A stretch of 64,000 nucleotides of DNA from Diphasiastrum complanatum. Lineage: Eukaryota > Streptophyta > Lycopodiopsida > Lycopodiales > Lycopodiaceae. Shown in pieces: positions 33,002 through 45,339 of this stretch. The stretch covers positions 28,533,995-28,597,994 of the forward strand of contig CM055096.1 of the NCBI GenBank assembly GCA_029204225.1. Reading direction: 5' to 3'. The position numbers were made by a program, and so were the translations under genes. The notes under the pieces are model-generated. The model was not told where the DNA came from and ran no database searches. It saw only the letters and a program-made list of their open reading frames with translations. How positions within the stretch are numbered: the stretch's first letter is position 1; every line of letters begins with the position of its first letter.

Positions 33002-33125
33002 ATACTCTGCGAGATTGTTGCTTTGTTATACTTGTACAGTATCTCAATTCGCCTTATGGCCTTTACGCTGTCTACATGCATTCCTTTGTACTCTGATGGG
33101 TTTTCCCATCTTTTATTAATAAAAA

Positions 33126-33888
33126 CAGGAAGTTACTCGAACACGTGCTAGTTTTATTTGGAACCTAGTTATATAAGTTTCATATAAGCACTAGGTGTCT
33201 TGGTTGGCTTGCAAATGTGTACTCATACATAATGTATATTTGTACCTGTACATCCTCGGACGAGCACAATCGTTCCAAGCTACGATCTAAAGCTTACCTC
33301 ACCATAGAAAATCGGCAAATAGCCTTTCACATATTTCTTGTACAGAAATGTGGATTCTCCAACATGACAATTAATATATTAAACTAAGTGATGATATGTG
33401 TTAGGGTCAAATTCTCTCCTACAACTAGATGCCAGCTACATAGCACACATCTTGCGTGTGTATGACTTCAATAGAGATGATATTAAAGCAACATAAATTG
33501 GTTAGTTGCAAGTCTCATTAGTGATTCTTGAACTACCAATTACAGGAAAACAATATTGATGTGCAAATTATGTGGTGTTATTAACGACAATGATGCATTT
33601 TTCGATTTTCACTACTATTTTTTTATTGAACAAAAAATAGTTAGGATTGCATGAGATAGTGACTAAAAGGAGGTCCAATCTAACAATGAATTCTAAGATA
33701 CAGTGCAACATTCATATGCTTACAATGTCATGAAAGAAAGTGCATTGATAAGTCCTTCGAGAAAGACAAAATCTACAATAGGAGTATTATTTTATCAATG
33801 AATAGGTATTTATCACTGACAATTTCTAAACATCTTTCGCCAATCTTGGGTGGTCCCCTCATTCTTTTGTTACTCTCAACACTATTCC
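33126..33888. other. Non-coding stretch, nothing recognised
   Basis: AT-rich sequence between the LINE end and a C-run. Confidence 0.4.
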
Positions 33889-35046
<1,158 letters not shown>

Positions 35047-35478
35047 ATGCCTTTGCAAAAATTTAGAAGTTATTATTTAGCAGCAATCTCAACGTGCATT
35101 GAGATGCAAGAGGAAGGCATAAAATACAACTGGGTAGAATATGTAACCGAGCCATTAAAGAGGAAAATGAATGATGCCCAAGAGTCACTCATTAAAAAAT
35201 ATATGCTATTGGCAACATTAAATTATAGAAAAATTTACAAAGGTGGAAAACAAAAGGTGCCAAAAGAGTAGTTGTAGATTAGGACGAGACCCAAAGTTGA
35301 GGGGCTAGAGAAACTGGTAGCAATCATAGAGGGTTTGCATAGAGGACAGCCCAATGAAGGGTGCGTGGTTTTTGAGATAGGGCAATTCTTTGTAGATGTA
35401 GTAAGAATGATATTTGCCATAACAACTAAGGAAAATTTGGGGTTAATGGAGGAAATACATTATTCATATGGAAAATGA
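35047..35478 (+). pseudogene. Unknown broken ORF next to the inverted repeat
   Basis: A frame of 144 codons interrupted only by two TAGs close together (35269 and 35275). Text before the stops: MPLQKFRSYYLAAISTCIEM, then WVEYVTEPLKRKMNDAQESL. After them: VEGLEKLVAIIEGLHRGQ and IGQFFVDVVRMIFAITT, ending at TGA 35476-35478. The charged, helix-forming composition looks like real protein and differs from the flanking AT-rich sequence. I do not recognise the family. It may be a captured host exon or a transposon ORF. Confidence 0.4.
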
Positions 35479-35539
35479 ATGTAATAACATATGGTTCCAT
35501 GCCACAAGCATTTCTCTATATTTTCTGATCATTCTTAAT

Positions 35540-35710
35540 GTGTCAAGCGCTTGTGGTGTGGGACCATACGTTATGACACTCATTTTCCATATGTGGTATG
35601 ACTTGCACTTGGGTCCATGTCATGTGCCATGAGTGGACCCTGTTAAGATGCCAATGTATAGTATGAGCTTATTTTGGATATTGAGGTGTAATTCTTCTAC
35701 TTTGAAGTTC
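35540..35710 (+). repeat. Direct repeat shared with 42157-42320
   Basis: Shared blocks: gtgtcaag-gc-tg-ggtgt, ccatatgtggtatgacttgcactt, and gagcttatttt-tattgaggtgtaatt. It borders the outer edge of the left arm. Confidence 0.75.
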
Positions 35711-36675
35711 TTTAAATCGAACAACATTCTTAAAAAAATTACATTATAGCTTTCCTTTAAATTAACTTTCAACATGTCACACATCAACTTTGACTAGAAC
35801 CTTCTAGGGTTGCTAATTTTATCTAATTGACTTAATAAAGTTCAAGGTAATGCATAAGGCTTCAATTCATGCCATGTATTTGTCACTAAACACACGTTAA
35901 TAATGATCAAATATCTTTTAATGTAATTTTTTTAACATTTATGGGCGATTAAATTGAAGGCCCCATTTGATCATTTAGAAAGCACAAAAGATTAACTCTA
36001 GAAAGACTCTTTTCATAATTATCGACATATATCCTCGTGCATTGGCCAAAGTCATGCTCAACTCAAAGCATTTCACAAAAACGCATAAAGCATAGAACTA
36101 TTGTGAATTTAATAGGATGCATGAAAGATCTTTAATTAATCCCATTGTTATTGCAAAAATACTATAGTTATCCCATTTGGCATCCCAATTTCATTGTTGA
36201 TGCGATAAGGACTATGTACATAGACATTAAGGCATTTCTTTTAATGAAATCATCTTACATTTCTAATGTTGTATGCAACTTGCCATCCTTTAAGCACATG
36301 TGTGGATCATGAGCTGTTGCTATAATTCAAAATTGAAGATGAAGTATTGAAAATGTGGGCCTCATTCTCCACTTTGAGAAGGTATATTGATCAACATATG
36401 CGTATGCTTTAGTAGAAGGTACACAAGCCTACAAAAATTCCTTCACTAAGTAAATTGAAATCATTCACAAAAATAAAGTCTCGCTTTCTATATTCAACAA
36501 TAGTTATCAAACGAAGTCATCTCAATCTAAAAGGTCAAACTAGCCTTTAACTTCATTCTTCTATGTAACACTCTTACTTGAATTTTATGTTGTTCATTAT
36601 GCATATATTTGGCAAAGTTAACACGTCATTGATTTTTCTCTAAATGTATGATGTTTTCACTATATAAATGTTCAT
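35701..36675 (+). repeat. Left arm of a ~1-kb inverted repeat
   Basis: Its reverse complement aligns with 39858-40848 over almost its whole length, roughly three quarters identical by eye. Clearest block: 36350-36425 against 40114-40191 (cttctcaaagtggagaatgaggccc). The ccctagaaggttctagtcaa block near 35800 matches 40738-40757. Confidence 0.85.
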
Positions 36676-37044
36676 CATTAAAGTATATGATATGATGAGC
36701 TACTAGTTATAAGATTTTATGGTGGTTAATTGTAGCATTACGCTACTTAGGATAGTGTAATCATTAGAGAAAATATGGGCCCAAAGAGGGCCCTTTAAGA
36801 AATGCCATGTAGGAGAGAGAAAAATAACTATAAAGTAATTATAATATCATTTTCTAACTTCTTTACGCATCTGCCTGTACTACTTTCCATGTAAATGAAT
36901 GCACCTTAGTTTAGTCACATCAAACTTCACTGGTGCTTAACCATAGTTAAAATATAATTTTCAAAATGCTGAAATATTCCCTCCCAATAGTTGGGAACAC
37001 TCAAAAATTTGAATTAGGAGTGATATTTCTAAAACAAGGCCTAC
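36676..37044. other. Spacer of the inverted repeat, nothing recognised
   Basis: AT-rich. Contains the small palindrome gtagcattacgctac near 36732. Confidence 0.4.
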
Positions 37045-37127
37045 GCCATCTCTATCTCCAGGGTCAAACAAGTGTTTAGTGCCATCTCTATCTCCACTAG
37101 GGTCGAACAAGTGTTTAGCGCCATCTC
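37045..37127 (+). repeat. Short tandem repeat before copia fragment
   Basis: Two imperfect units of gccatctctatctcc-agggtc-aacaagtgttta, 36 and 39 bp, and the start of a third. Confidence 0.8.
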
Positions 37128-37128
37128 C

Positions 37129-38640
37129 ATGAATCTTCAAGGAGCGTGCAAAAAAGGAGACTGGAAGGACGATCAAGGCCCTAAGGTCAGACAATGGTGG
37201 AGAATACATCTCTATCGAGTTTAAGGAGTACTGCCAAAGCCAAGGCATTAAGCAGCAATTCATCACTCTTTACAGTCCTCAGTCTAATGTCTTAGTCGAG
37301 AGGAAGAACTGCATCCTGGTTGAATTAGCCAAATGTATACTAGCGCATGCGTCGCTGCCCAAGAGATTCTGGGCTGAAGCTGTCTCCACTACAGCTTACA
37401 TCCGAAACAGATGTTCGACCAAGGCCCTCTCAGGCAAGACACCCCAAGAGGTGTGGACAAGCTCTAAGCCTTCTGTGAAGAACCTAAGAGCGTTTGGATG
37501 CGTTGCCTACGTGCAGATCCCAAAAGACACGAGGAAGAAATTGGACTTCCAAGGTCTCAAGACCATCCTGATTGGATATATTTCATCTGATAATACATAC
37601 AAGCTGTATGATCCTGATATCCAACAAATCTTGTATAGTCGGGATACAATCTTTATCGAGGATCAGTTCGTCGACATCAAAGACAAGGATATTGCTCCGG
37701 GAGAACCTTCATCACCTGGCTATTGACACGATGGTCCGAGCTTCTGGCTCAGGCGTATCCATTGTTGACCCACTTTTTGATAGCGAATCAGACGAAGACG
37801 TTGCTGCTACCCAGCAACAAGTCCCAGGAGTGGTTCATCAGTCAAATCCTCCTAGAAGATCAAGCCGAGTGTGCACACAGCCCACAAGGTATACTCCTGA
37901 GTCTGCATATCTCTTGATACAGGAACCAACAATAGTAGAAGAGGCACTCAGCCAACCAAACTCTGACCTCTGGAGAGGAGCTATGGATAGAGAGTTTTCC
38001 TCTCTGATCAAGAACCAAACGTGGTCACTAGTCGAAGCTCCTATTGGCTGCAGTATCATTGATTGCAAATGGATCTTCAAGATTAAATACAATGCCAATG
38101 GAGCAATTGATCGAAGGAAGGCAAGACTGGTAGCACGAGGATTCACTCAGATCCCCAACGTCGACTACAACGAGACTTTTAGTCCAATAGTCAAGCATTC
38201 GTCGATCCGGGCACTCATGTCTTATGTTGCAGCTGCCGACCTCGAAGTACATTAACTTGATGTACATACAACCTATCTAAATGGAGTTATACAAGAAGAC
38301 ATCTACACGATCTAGCCCGAAGGATATGTTCTGGAAGGTATGAAGAATGATGTTTGTAAACTTCACAAAGCACTTTACGGCTTGAAACAGTTTGCCAGAG
38401 CTTGGTTTCAGAGGATCAACACATTCCTCATCGAACAAGGATTCAAATCAAGCACTGCTGATTGCAACGTCTATTCCAAGTCAGTGCAGCAATCTTTTAT
38501 TATCATCACTTTATATGTGGATGATATGTTGCTCTTTAGCGACAATACCAATTACCCATTGGAAGGCTCTCATAAGAGTCATGAGATATATTCGAGCTAC
38601 CATGGACGAGTGCATCTTTGACATTCAACTTTGACACCTA
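37129..38640 (+). mobile_element. Ty1/copia fragment, integrase to RT, plus strand
   Basis: Starts inside integrase (TIKALRSDNGGEYISIEF, then FWAEAVSTTAYIRNRCSTKA), continues through FGCVAYVQIPKDTRKKLDFQ, shifts frame near 37720, then RT: DCKWIFKIKYNANGAIDRRK, ARLVARGFTQIPNVDYNETF, KALYGLKQFARAWFQRINTF and LYVDDMLLFSDNTN. At 38555 the sequence jumps to HWKALIRVMRYIRATMDECI, a block that normally lies several hundred bases further, so part of the RT connection is deleted. Stops at about 38253 and 38312. It has no LTRs, lies inside the inverted repeat, and is the same family as 47515-49609. Confidence 0.85.
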
Positions 38641-38842
38641 TCTTCCTCACATACTAACTCACACCGTGTTGTGTTGTGGGATGATACCAGGTACCCACTG
38701 GATGTCTTGAAATAAGTTTTGCTTTACGGTGCTTTTTGTATTGTATTTTGCTTTTTAACTATATACTTTATCTTGTTGGCTTATGAATAAAGGTTTCAAA
38801 GGGTTTGATCTTGCTTTAGCAAGAGGAACTATGTGTATGCTT

Positions 38843-38848
<6 letters not shown>
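38641..38848. other. Short non-coding stretch
   Basis: Follows the copia fragment; may be decayed LTR with an aataaagg near 38787. Not resolved. Confidence 0.3.

Positions 38849-38933
<85 letters not shown>
38849..38933. repeat. (CT)n microsatellite
   Basis: 85 bp of uninterrupted ct. Confidence 0.98.
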
Positions 38934-38935
<2 letters not shown>

Positions 38936-39636
38936 GAATAGTACCTTGCTATTACCCACCACATTATGTTACATACGTGGTGCTGGAGGACTCATAGGTC
39001 ATGATTCCTAAAGGTCATGATTCTTGAGCATCTCATTTTCAAATTCTCAAATTTGTAGATTTTTCTTCGCACTCCTTTGATATTTTCCTTGATTCCTCTT
39101 CCAAATAATGTATTCTTTGCATTGAATGTGCATTCTCATAGAGCATCAAATTCTCATAGTAACCCAAAAGGCCATTTTTGTCATTACACATATAGATTAT
39201 TAACTGACTCACCGAATGAAAATCTGGATGTTGCAATGAACATGGATCAATAGGATACAATGTTTCTGATGACCATATATCTACATGCTTTAGGTTTTTA
39301 CCCTGTATCGGACCATATCAAAAGTTGACAATTTTGGTTGCTTTGAATTTCTTGTCTTGAGCAAAGCATGTTCTGGTGACAGATCCACATGAAGATGATA
39401 AAGCTTTGCCCTACGATAATCTTCAATTATGGGTCTCAATTTTTCTCTTTAACAATGTCTCATAGTTCTTTTTTCGATTGATATATTTTTCCTATTGAAT
39501 TTCCACAAAAAAATTATTTGTCACACTTTCCAATTTGCTTGCCTCACCCAAAACACTATCACTCATTATAGCCATTTTGTTGGATTCAATGATTTGATAA
39601 AAATTGCTTATTAATTTGGCTTTGACATTCATCCAC
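38934..39636. other. Non-coding stretch, nothing recognised
   Basis: Within the spacer of the inverted repeat. Confidence 0.35.
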
Positions 39637-39844
39637 ACATGCATGTGATTTTGATGCTTTTTATTACAATATTTTAATGAGTTGAATGCTTTAATTAACC
39701 GTCCTTATAACATCTTATATTGAATAGCTCTTCATATCAGATGTTATAAAGAGCTATTCAACATAAGATGTTATAACAATGGCTAATTGTAGCATTAGGC
39801 TAATTAAAACAACGTAATAAAAAGCGTCAAAATCACATGCATGT
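39637..39844. repeat. 208-bp near-perfect hairpin (foldback MITE-like)
   Basis: Starts acatgcatgtgattttgatg and ends as its mirror, aaaatcacatgcatgt. The centre is at 39740, with stem gaatagctctt (39722-39732) pairing aagagctattc (39749-39759) around a 16-base loop. Both arms pair almost throughout. No coding frame; no clear target-site duplication. Confidence 0.85.
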
Positions 39845-39857
39845 AGCAGTTTCCATA

Positions 39858-40848
39858 ATAATTGTAAATATTTATATGATCAAAACATTATACATTTAGA
39901 GGGAAGTCAATGACTTATCTAAACTTTGCCAAAAAAGTATAAAAGTCATGTAAACTTCAAGTCGGGACATTACACAAAAGAGTAGAGTTACGTAAAGACT
40001 AGTTCGACCTTTAAATTGATATGACTTTGTTTGATAACTATTGTTAGCTAAAGTGAAAGAGACTTCTTTTTTGTAGAAACTTTCTCGATTTACTTAGTAA
40101 AAACATTTAGTAAGCTTGTGTACCTTGTGCTAAAGCATGTGCATATATTGATCAATATACCTTCTCAAAGTGGAGAATGAGGCCCAATATTTTCAAAACT
40201 CCATCTTTTGTGCTAAAGGGATGATTAATCATAATCACACAAAGTACATCGATACCTCTTTATAATATGTCCACACGTGTGCTTAAAGGATGGAAAATTG
40301 CATGCAACATTGGCATGAAAAGACCTCACTATCTACGTATGTAGTTGTCAGTCCTTTTCATAATCAATGATGAAAATTAAAGTGACAACTATAATACTCT
40401 AGCAATAACAATGGAAACTATAAAAATACCTAGTGCATACCATGAAAGTTGACTTTATATGTTTTTTTTGAAATGCTTTGAGCTAACCATGACCTAGACC
40501 AATGCACAAGGAAATTTGATAATCATTAAAAGATGAGCTTTTTTGGAATAATTTTTTTGTGTTTTCTAAATGGTTAAAATGGGCCCCTTCACAATTTAAT
40601 TGCCCATAAATGTTAATAAAATACATCAAAAGAAATTATATCATAATTAATGTGTGCTTAGTGAGAAACACATGACATATTTAAAGTCTTACGCATTAGC
40701 CTAAACTATATTAAGTCAACTAGATAAGAATATCAACCCTAGAAGGTTCTAGTCAATTTTGATGTGTGACATGCCGAAAATTAATTAAATGGAAAATAGT
40801 AGCGTATTCATTTTAAGAATGTTGTTTAACATAAAGAGCTTCAAATTT
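39858..40848 (-). repeat. Right arm of the ~1-kb inverted repeat
   Basis: Mirror of 35701-36675 with a 3.2-kb spacer. Homology ends on the outer side near cttcaaatttg at 40840-40848, just before an A-run. No transposase was seen between the arms. Confidence 0.85.
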
Positions 40849-40895
40849 GAAACCAGGGCAACCAGTTTAAAAAAAAAAAAAAAAACTCCCTGCCT

Positions 40896-40930
40896 CACCC
40901 TGACGCGTGCCAGCACCCGTCAGGGTGCTG
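40896..40930 (+). other. Two mutually exclusive small hairpins
   Basis: caccctgacg (40896-40905) can pair with cgtcagggtg (40918-40927). Alternatively cagcaccc (40911-40918) can pair with gggtgctg (40923-40930). The shared bases mean only one can form. It follows an A-run at the outer edge of the right inverted arm. Confidence 0.6.
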
Positions 40931-41791
40931 AAAATAAGAGGAGCCGTCTTCAAGTAGGATTCCAAAAAGCTTTTTGTAGTAGATGAAAATAGCTTTGAAA
41001 ACTTTCAAAAAAACAATAAACAAGTTGTTTAGCCCTAGAAGTCATTTCTACAAATTTCAACATAAGGAAGAAGGAAAAAACAATGTTCAAAGATTGTTGT
41101 TATGGTGCAATTGACTCTCCTTTGGATTTCAACTTTGGAATACTCTTGAAAGCTTATTGAAATTTGATCTTATAATAATATTTAATAAGGCTCTAATTCC
41201 AAGTGAAGAAATTAGCGCAAGGTGTTGTTAAATGATGTTTGATGACAAACAATAAACAATCTAAAAACCTAGACTTGATTGCTCGAAACAAGTTCAACAA
41301 AGCATTCAAGACCAAGATGGGGATTAAATAACAAGATGAGAGCATATATTGAACATCAGTACATCAGAATTAGACAAAAATGATAGAGATCCCTTAACTT
41401 ATTTCTATCACATAGGCACCATACAAAGATATATGAACATCTAGTCACAACTTCTTACTAGCTTGAAGGACAATGTTGCTTGGCTTGGTTGGATATTCTA
41501 AGAGTGGAAAGAACTCCTATTTATAGCTTTGACAAGGATTGATGATGTGAAATACATATAGGGGAAGGTCGATTTTGGCCACTTGTGACTTTTTTTCAAA
41601 AGTGGCAATAGGTCTTCGTATCTGCAAAAATACAAAGGAATCGCCCACAGGCAGAAAACCACCTCAGGTCACAACTGCCACATAACCGTTTTAGCCGAAC
41701 AAGACACAAAGGCGAATACCTCGAAGGTCAAATGTAAATTTTCCAACAAGTCTCATGGTGTTAGCATCTATATATATATACACACAGACAC
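40931..41791. other. Non-coding stretch, nothing recognised
   Basis: AT-rich sequence with no supported frame. Confidence 0.35.
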
Positions 41792-42082
<291 letters not shown>

Positions 42083-42156
42083 CTACACACTCATTTATCA
42101 TTTCAATTTCTTGGGCAATCTAGGCATGTGTTGCATGGCATTTCATATTCTCGATG

Positions 42157-42320
42157 TGTCAAGTGCGTGCGGTGTCGAACCACAATTTATTCCAAATATT
42201 CCATATGTGGTATGACTTGCACTTGTCCACGTCAAGTGCCATGGTGGGTGGGTGGGCCTTATGAAGATTCCAATGTAAAACAAGAGCTTATTTTAACTAT
42301 TGAGGTGTAATTTTTTCACA
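42157..42320 (+). repeat. Third copy of the inverted-repeat flanking sequence
   Basis: Direct relative of 35540-35710. Weak similarity continues to about 42540 (a ctagtcaaatagg block like the arm's ttgactagaaccttct). Confidence 0.7.
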
Positions 42321-44232
42321 TATTGAATTCTCATTCTTGAGCTAGTTTGAAAGTAGAGTTGAAGTTTAAATGTTTTTTGAAAGATCGTTTGTAGCTTATA
42401 TTCTTCTTATGACTTCCTATGAGTTTTCTACATGCATTATTTTAAGTCAAATTACATTATATGAAAGCTAGATTTTGTTGTGATGTTTCTACCTCAAGAT
42501 CTATCACCATTTCTAGTCAAATAGGACTTGTGTTGGAGGGAAATGATAGGTTGAACTCATCAAATTAGTCAAATTGAAAAACAAGAATGGAACAATGAAT
42601 TCATCAGGTATGTCCACTCACATCAGTTAAAGATGAATCTTAGATTTCAAAGAACAAAATCCAATCAAACCATAAGCAGTCAAAACATAGAGGTTTCCAG
42701 TTACACTAACAAGATTCACCATAGCTAGTTGCCAAGACTAGACCTACTAATCTTGATTTTGAGCCGCCAGACTATTCAAAAGGTAAGGCCCAAGCAACTC
42801 TTACATTGTTGGTTCAAGGACTATCAAAGAATAACCAAAACAAAAAGCAAACTTTGAAACCAATGAGGTTTAGTGAAGAGAAATTCTCCACCAAAAAATG
42901 TCTCTTTATAACGTTAAGATTGATGAGTGGAAAGCCAAGGGTAATAAATTAGACATCAATACTGAGTTGATGACCTCCCATTAGGCAGAATTCTGTTGAA
43001 GAATCCAAGATCTTTTGATTACGAGATGGATGAAGTAATGCTAGGGATTCCAGGAGCCATAAGAGAGACAAGCGAGAGTACCTCCCAAGGACCAATGTTT
43101 ATAAAAGACATGTGCAAATGAAAGGGATAGATTTGGCCAAAGTGAGAGAAAGTAGTCACATCATTTTGGTGGAGAGGATGTTGAATGTGGTGAGCTACAA
43201 GATATAAGGCTCTTCTGTGCAAATACCATGATTTTTTTTTGCATAAAATTATGTTAAGGGAATGATATTGCCAGATGTGGTAGTACATATCATTTCCCTT
43301 TGTAGTTGGTTTTCTCGCCTACCTTCAAACCCTATTTTCTAGATCCACACAATAGCAATGCAAATAAGATAGAAAAGTATTCTTTCACTATTAAATAAAA
43401 TATGATGTGCTCATCAGTTTGGACTTACACAAATAGGGTGCCAGAGCCCTCACACTTATTCTCCTATCTATTTTGATCTCTTTATAATGTGGACATCCTT
43501 GATTGATGGTACAAAACCAACACTTAGTACGTCATATAGCTCTAACCGACACTACCCTAAGTTGATTTGTACGAGATTGTCTTCATCCACCTTCAAACCC
43601 TATTTCCAAGATCCAAGCAAAGACAAGCAAATAGGGTAAGAAGTAATTTGTCCTTTCATGTTATGCGGTAATTCAATCCCAAGGGAGCAATGACTATTCA
43701 AAAAGTATCAAGCAAGCTTATGATGAAATCCTAACCTCTAACAAGCATTAACCCTAATTCTCCAAAGATCAAGCTTACTTTATGTCTCTCTCATTTCTCA
43801 CACAAAGATAGCAATAACAAGCAAATCCGACAAAAAAACAAATGCAATATATAAAAGGATAGCAATAAACATGAGAGAAATGGAAGAGGAGGAGAAGCAA
43901 GCACATCCAATGCCAAAATGGTAGACTCTCCACTTTTTTTTGTTGAATATGAAAAAATGTAGTGTGCCACTAATAATAGTGGAGAGTGGGCATTTGGACC
44001 CATTGACTATTGGCCGATTTCTACCTCCCTTATTAAAATTGGTGGGAGCACCCTTTATTAGCTTAATTTTTAGGCCTTTAATTGATTGAACTCCTACAAT
44101 GGCCTTAAAATCACTTTTATTTCTAACTATTCACTGGAATACTTATGTGATCACTTGGTTGGACTTATACATGCATGGTGCCAGAGCCCTCACACTTATT
44201 CCTCTTATCTAAAATCTATCAAATATATATAT
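42321..44232. other. Non-coding stretch with diverged internal repeats
   Basis: ggtgccagagccctcacactta occurs near 43440 and 44170. A ccttcaaaccctattt...agatcca block occurs near 43325 and 43590. No protein family recognised; probably decayed LTR sequence. Confidence 0.45.
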
Positions 44233-45290
44233 TGTTGGATTATTCTCCTTCTTACTAATCGACTAATCGGTTTTAATCCTCATCCATTATTTATCCAGTT
44301 CAACATATTTTCCCATGCTTTTCCAGTCTGCAGAATTGCAAGTGTTTTTACAGTCTGTAGAAATACGTGGAGTTCGGCAACAGTGTCGGGTTTTTCTCTC
44401 TCCCTACAAAACTCGACAATTTTGCCATTTAGCCACAATCAGCCGACATTGTGAAAAATACAAGTAAAAATTACAGTGTCGGCTTTTTCGCTTTTTCACT
44501 TTTCGGGTTTTCTCTCACTTCAGTTTTTTCAAAAAATGACAAATGCCCTAAAAGTCAAGGAAATGACTTTAGTGAAGGACTGTCGTGTTTTTCGCATTTT
44601 TCGCCTATGGCAATTTATGTTCATTTATGCAAAGTGACCATTATATTCATTTATGCAAACAAACTATTTATGGCAATTTTGTCACCGCTTATCAGTAATC
44701 AATTTCTGAGAAGGAACTGGATGAATGCCATCGAGCTCCAGCCAACTGGTAATCGCATTTGACGACCTAACTACTTAGAATAAATCGGCTGTTCATACAT
44801 CTCATTATCAAAAAAAAAAAAACAAGTAACGAAGTGAAGTAACATGTTGTGAATCATGAAGGAGTTGAGTGTTATTACACGACGCTTCTTGCACTCTTAT
44901 CAAGCAGATCGTTCACAACCAGAAAGTATTGTAGTTAGCTCTCTATCAAGCTTTCAAGCTTGAACTCTCTTGAGCATTTTAGCTCAGTCTTTTAGAGATT
45001 TATTTTAGAATTGCTATTGTGCTACTGCTTATTAGCATAGTCGCTTATTTTGGACTTATTCTCAGTTACTCAGATAGAGTGCGCGGGTTCTATCTGCTAT
45101 TGTCTTCCGCTCATTAGCATTTAATCTTGTTTTTCTGAATCAATACTATTTCCTTGTTGCGTTCAGTATGTGTCAGAGTGCATGCATCTCTGTATTGCTT
45201 TTGTAACTGATAGAAATTGTCTAAGAATTCAATACTTTATGTTTGTCTACGTAATCACTTAGTATCTAGCAATTTCAAAGTTAGTTGCTA
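44233..45290 (+). repeat. 5' LTR of copia element
   Basis: Begins TGTTGGATTATTCTCC. It matches the 3' LTR at 46897 at its start and again over 44460-45056. About 170 bp (near 44290-44460) are absent from the 3' LTR. The 3' limit is approximate because the primer site is missing. Confidence 0.75.
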
Positions 45291-45339
45291 AAGATTGAAC
45301 GTGATTATCATCACTACTGCTTTGTTCAATTTTTTTATA

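Larger units (their letters stand above)
29440..33125 (+). mobile_element. Non-LTR retrotransposon with zinc finger, RT and restriction-like endonuclease
   Basis: One element in order: Ser/Pro-rich N-terminus with a CCHH-type finger (about 29657-30226), linker (30236-30660), RT palm (30631-31677), thumb region (31678-32110), zinc knuckle plus PD-(D/E)XK-like endonuclease (32129-33001), then a short 3' UTR ending near aataaaaaca at 33118-33127. Domain order is that of R2-like LINEs that nick their target with a C-terminal endonuclease, unlike the usual plant L1 type with an N-terminal APE. Frames shift at about 30640, 31670 and 32110, and stops occur near 29714, 31831 and elsewhere, so it is dead but quite complete. 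Confidence 0.85.
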
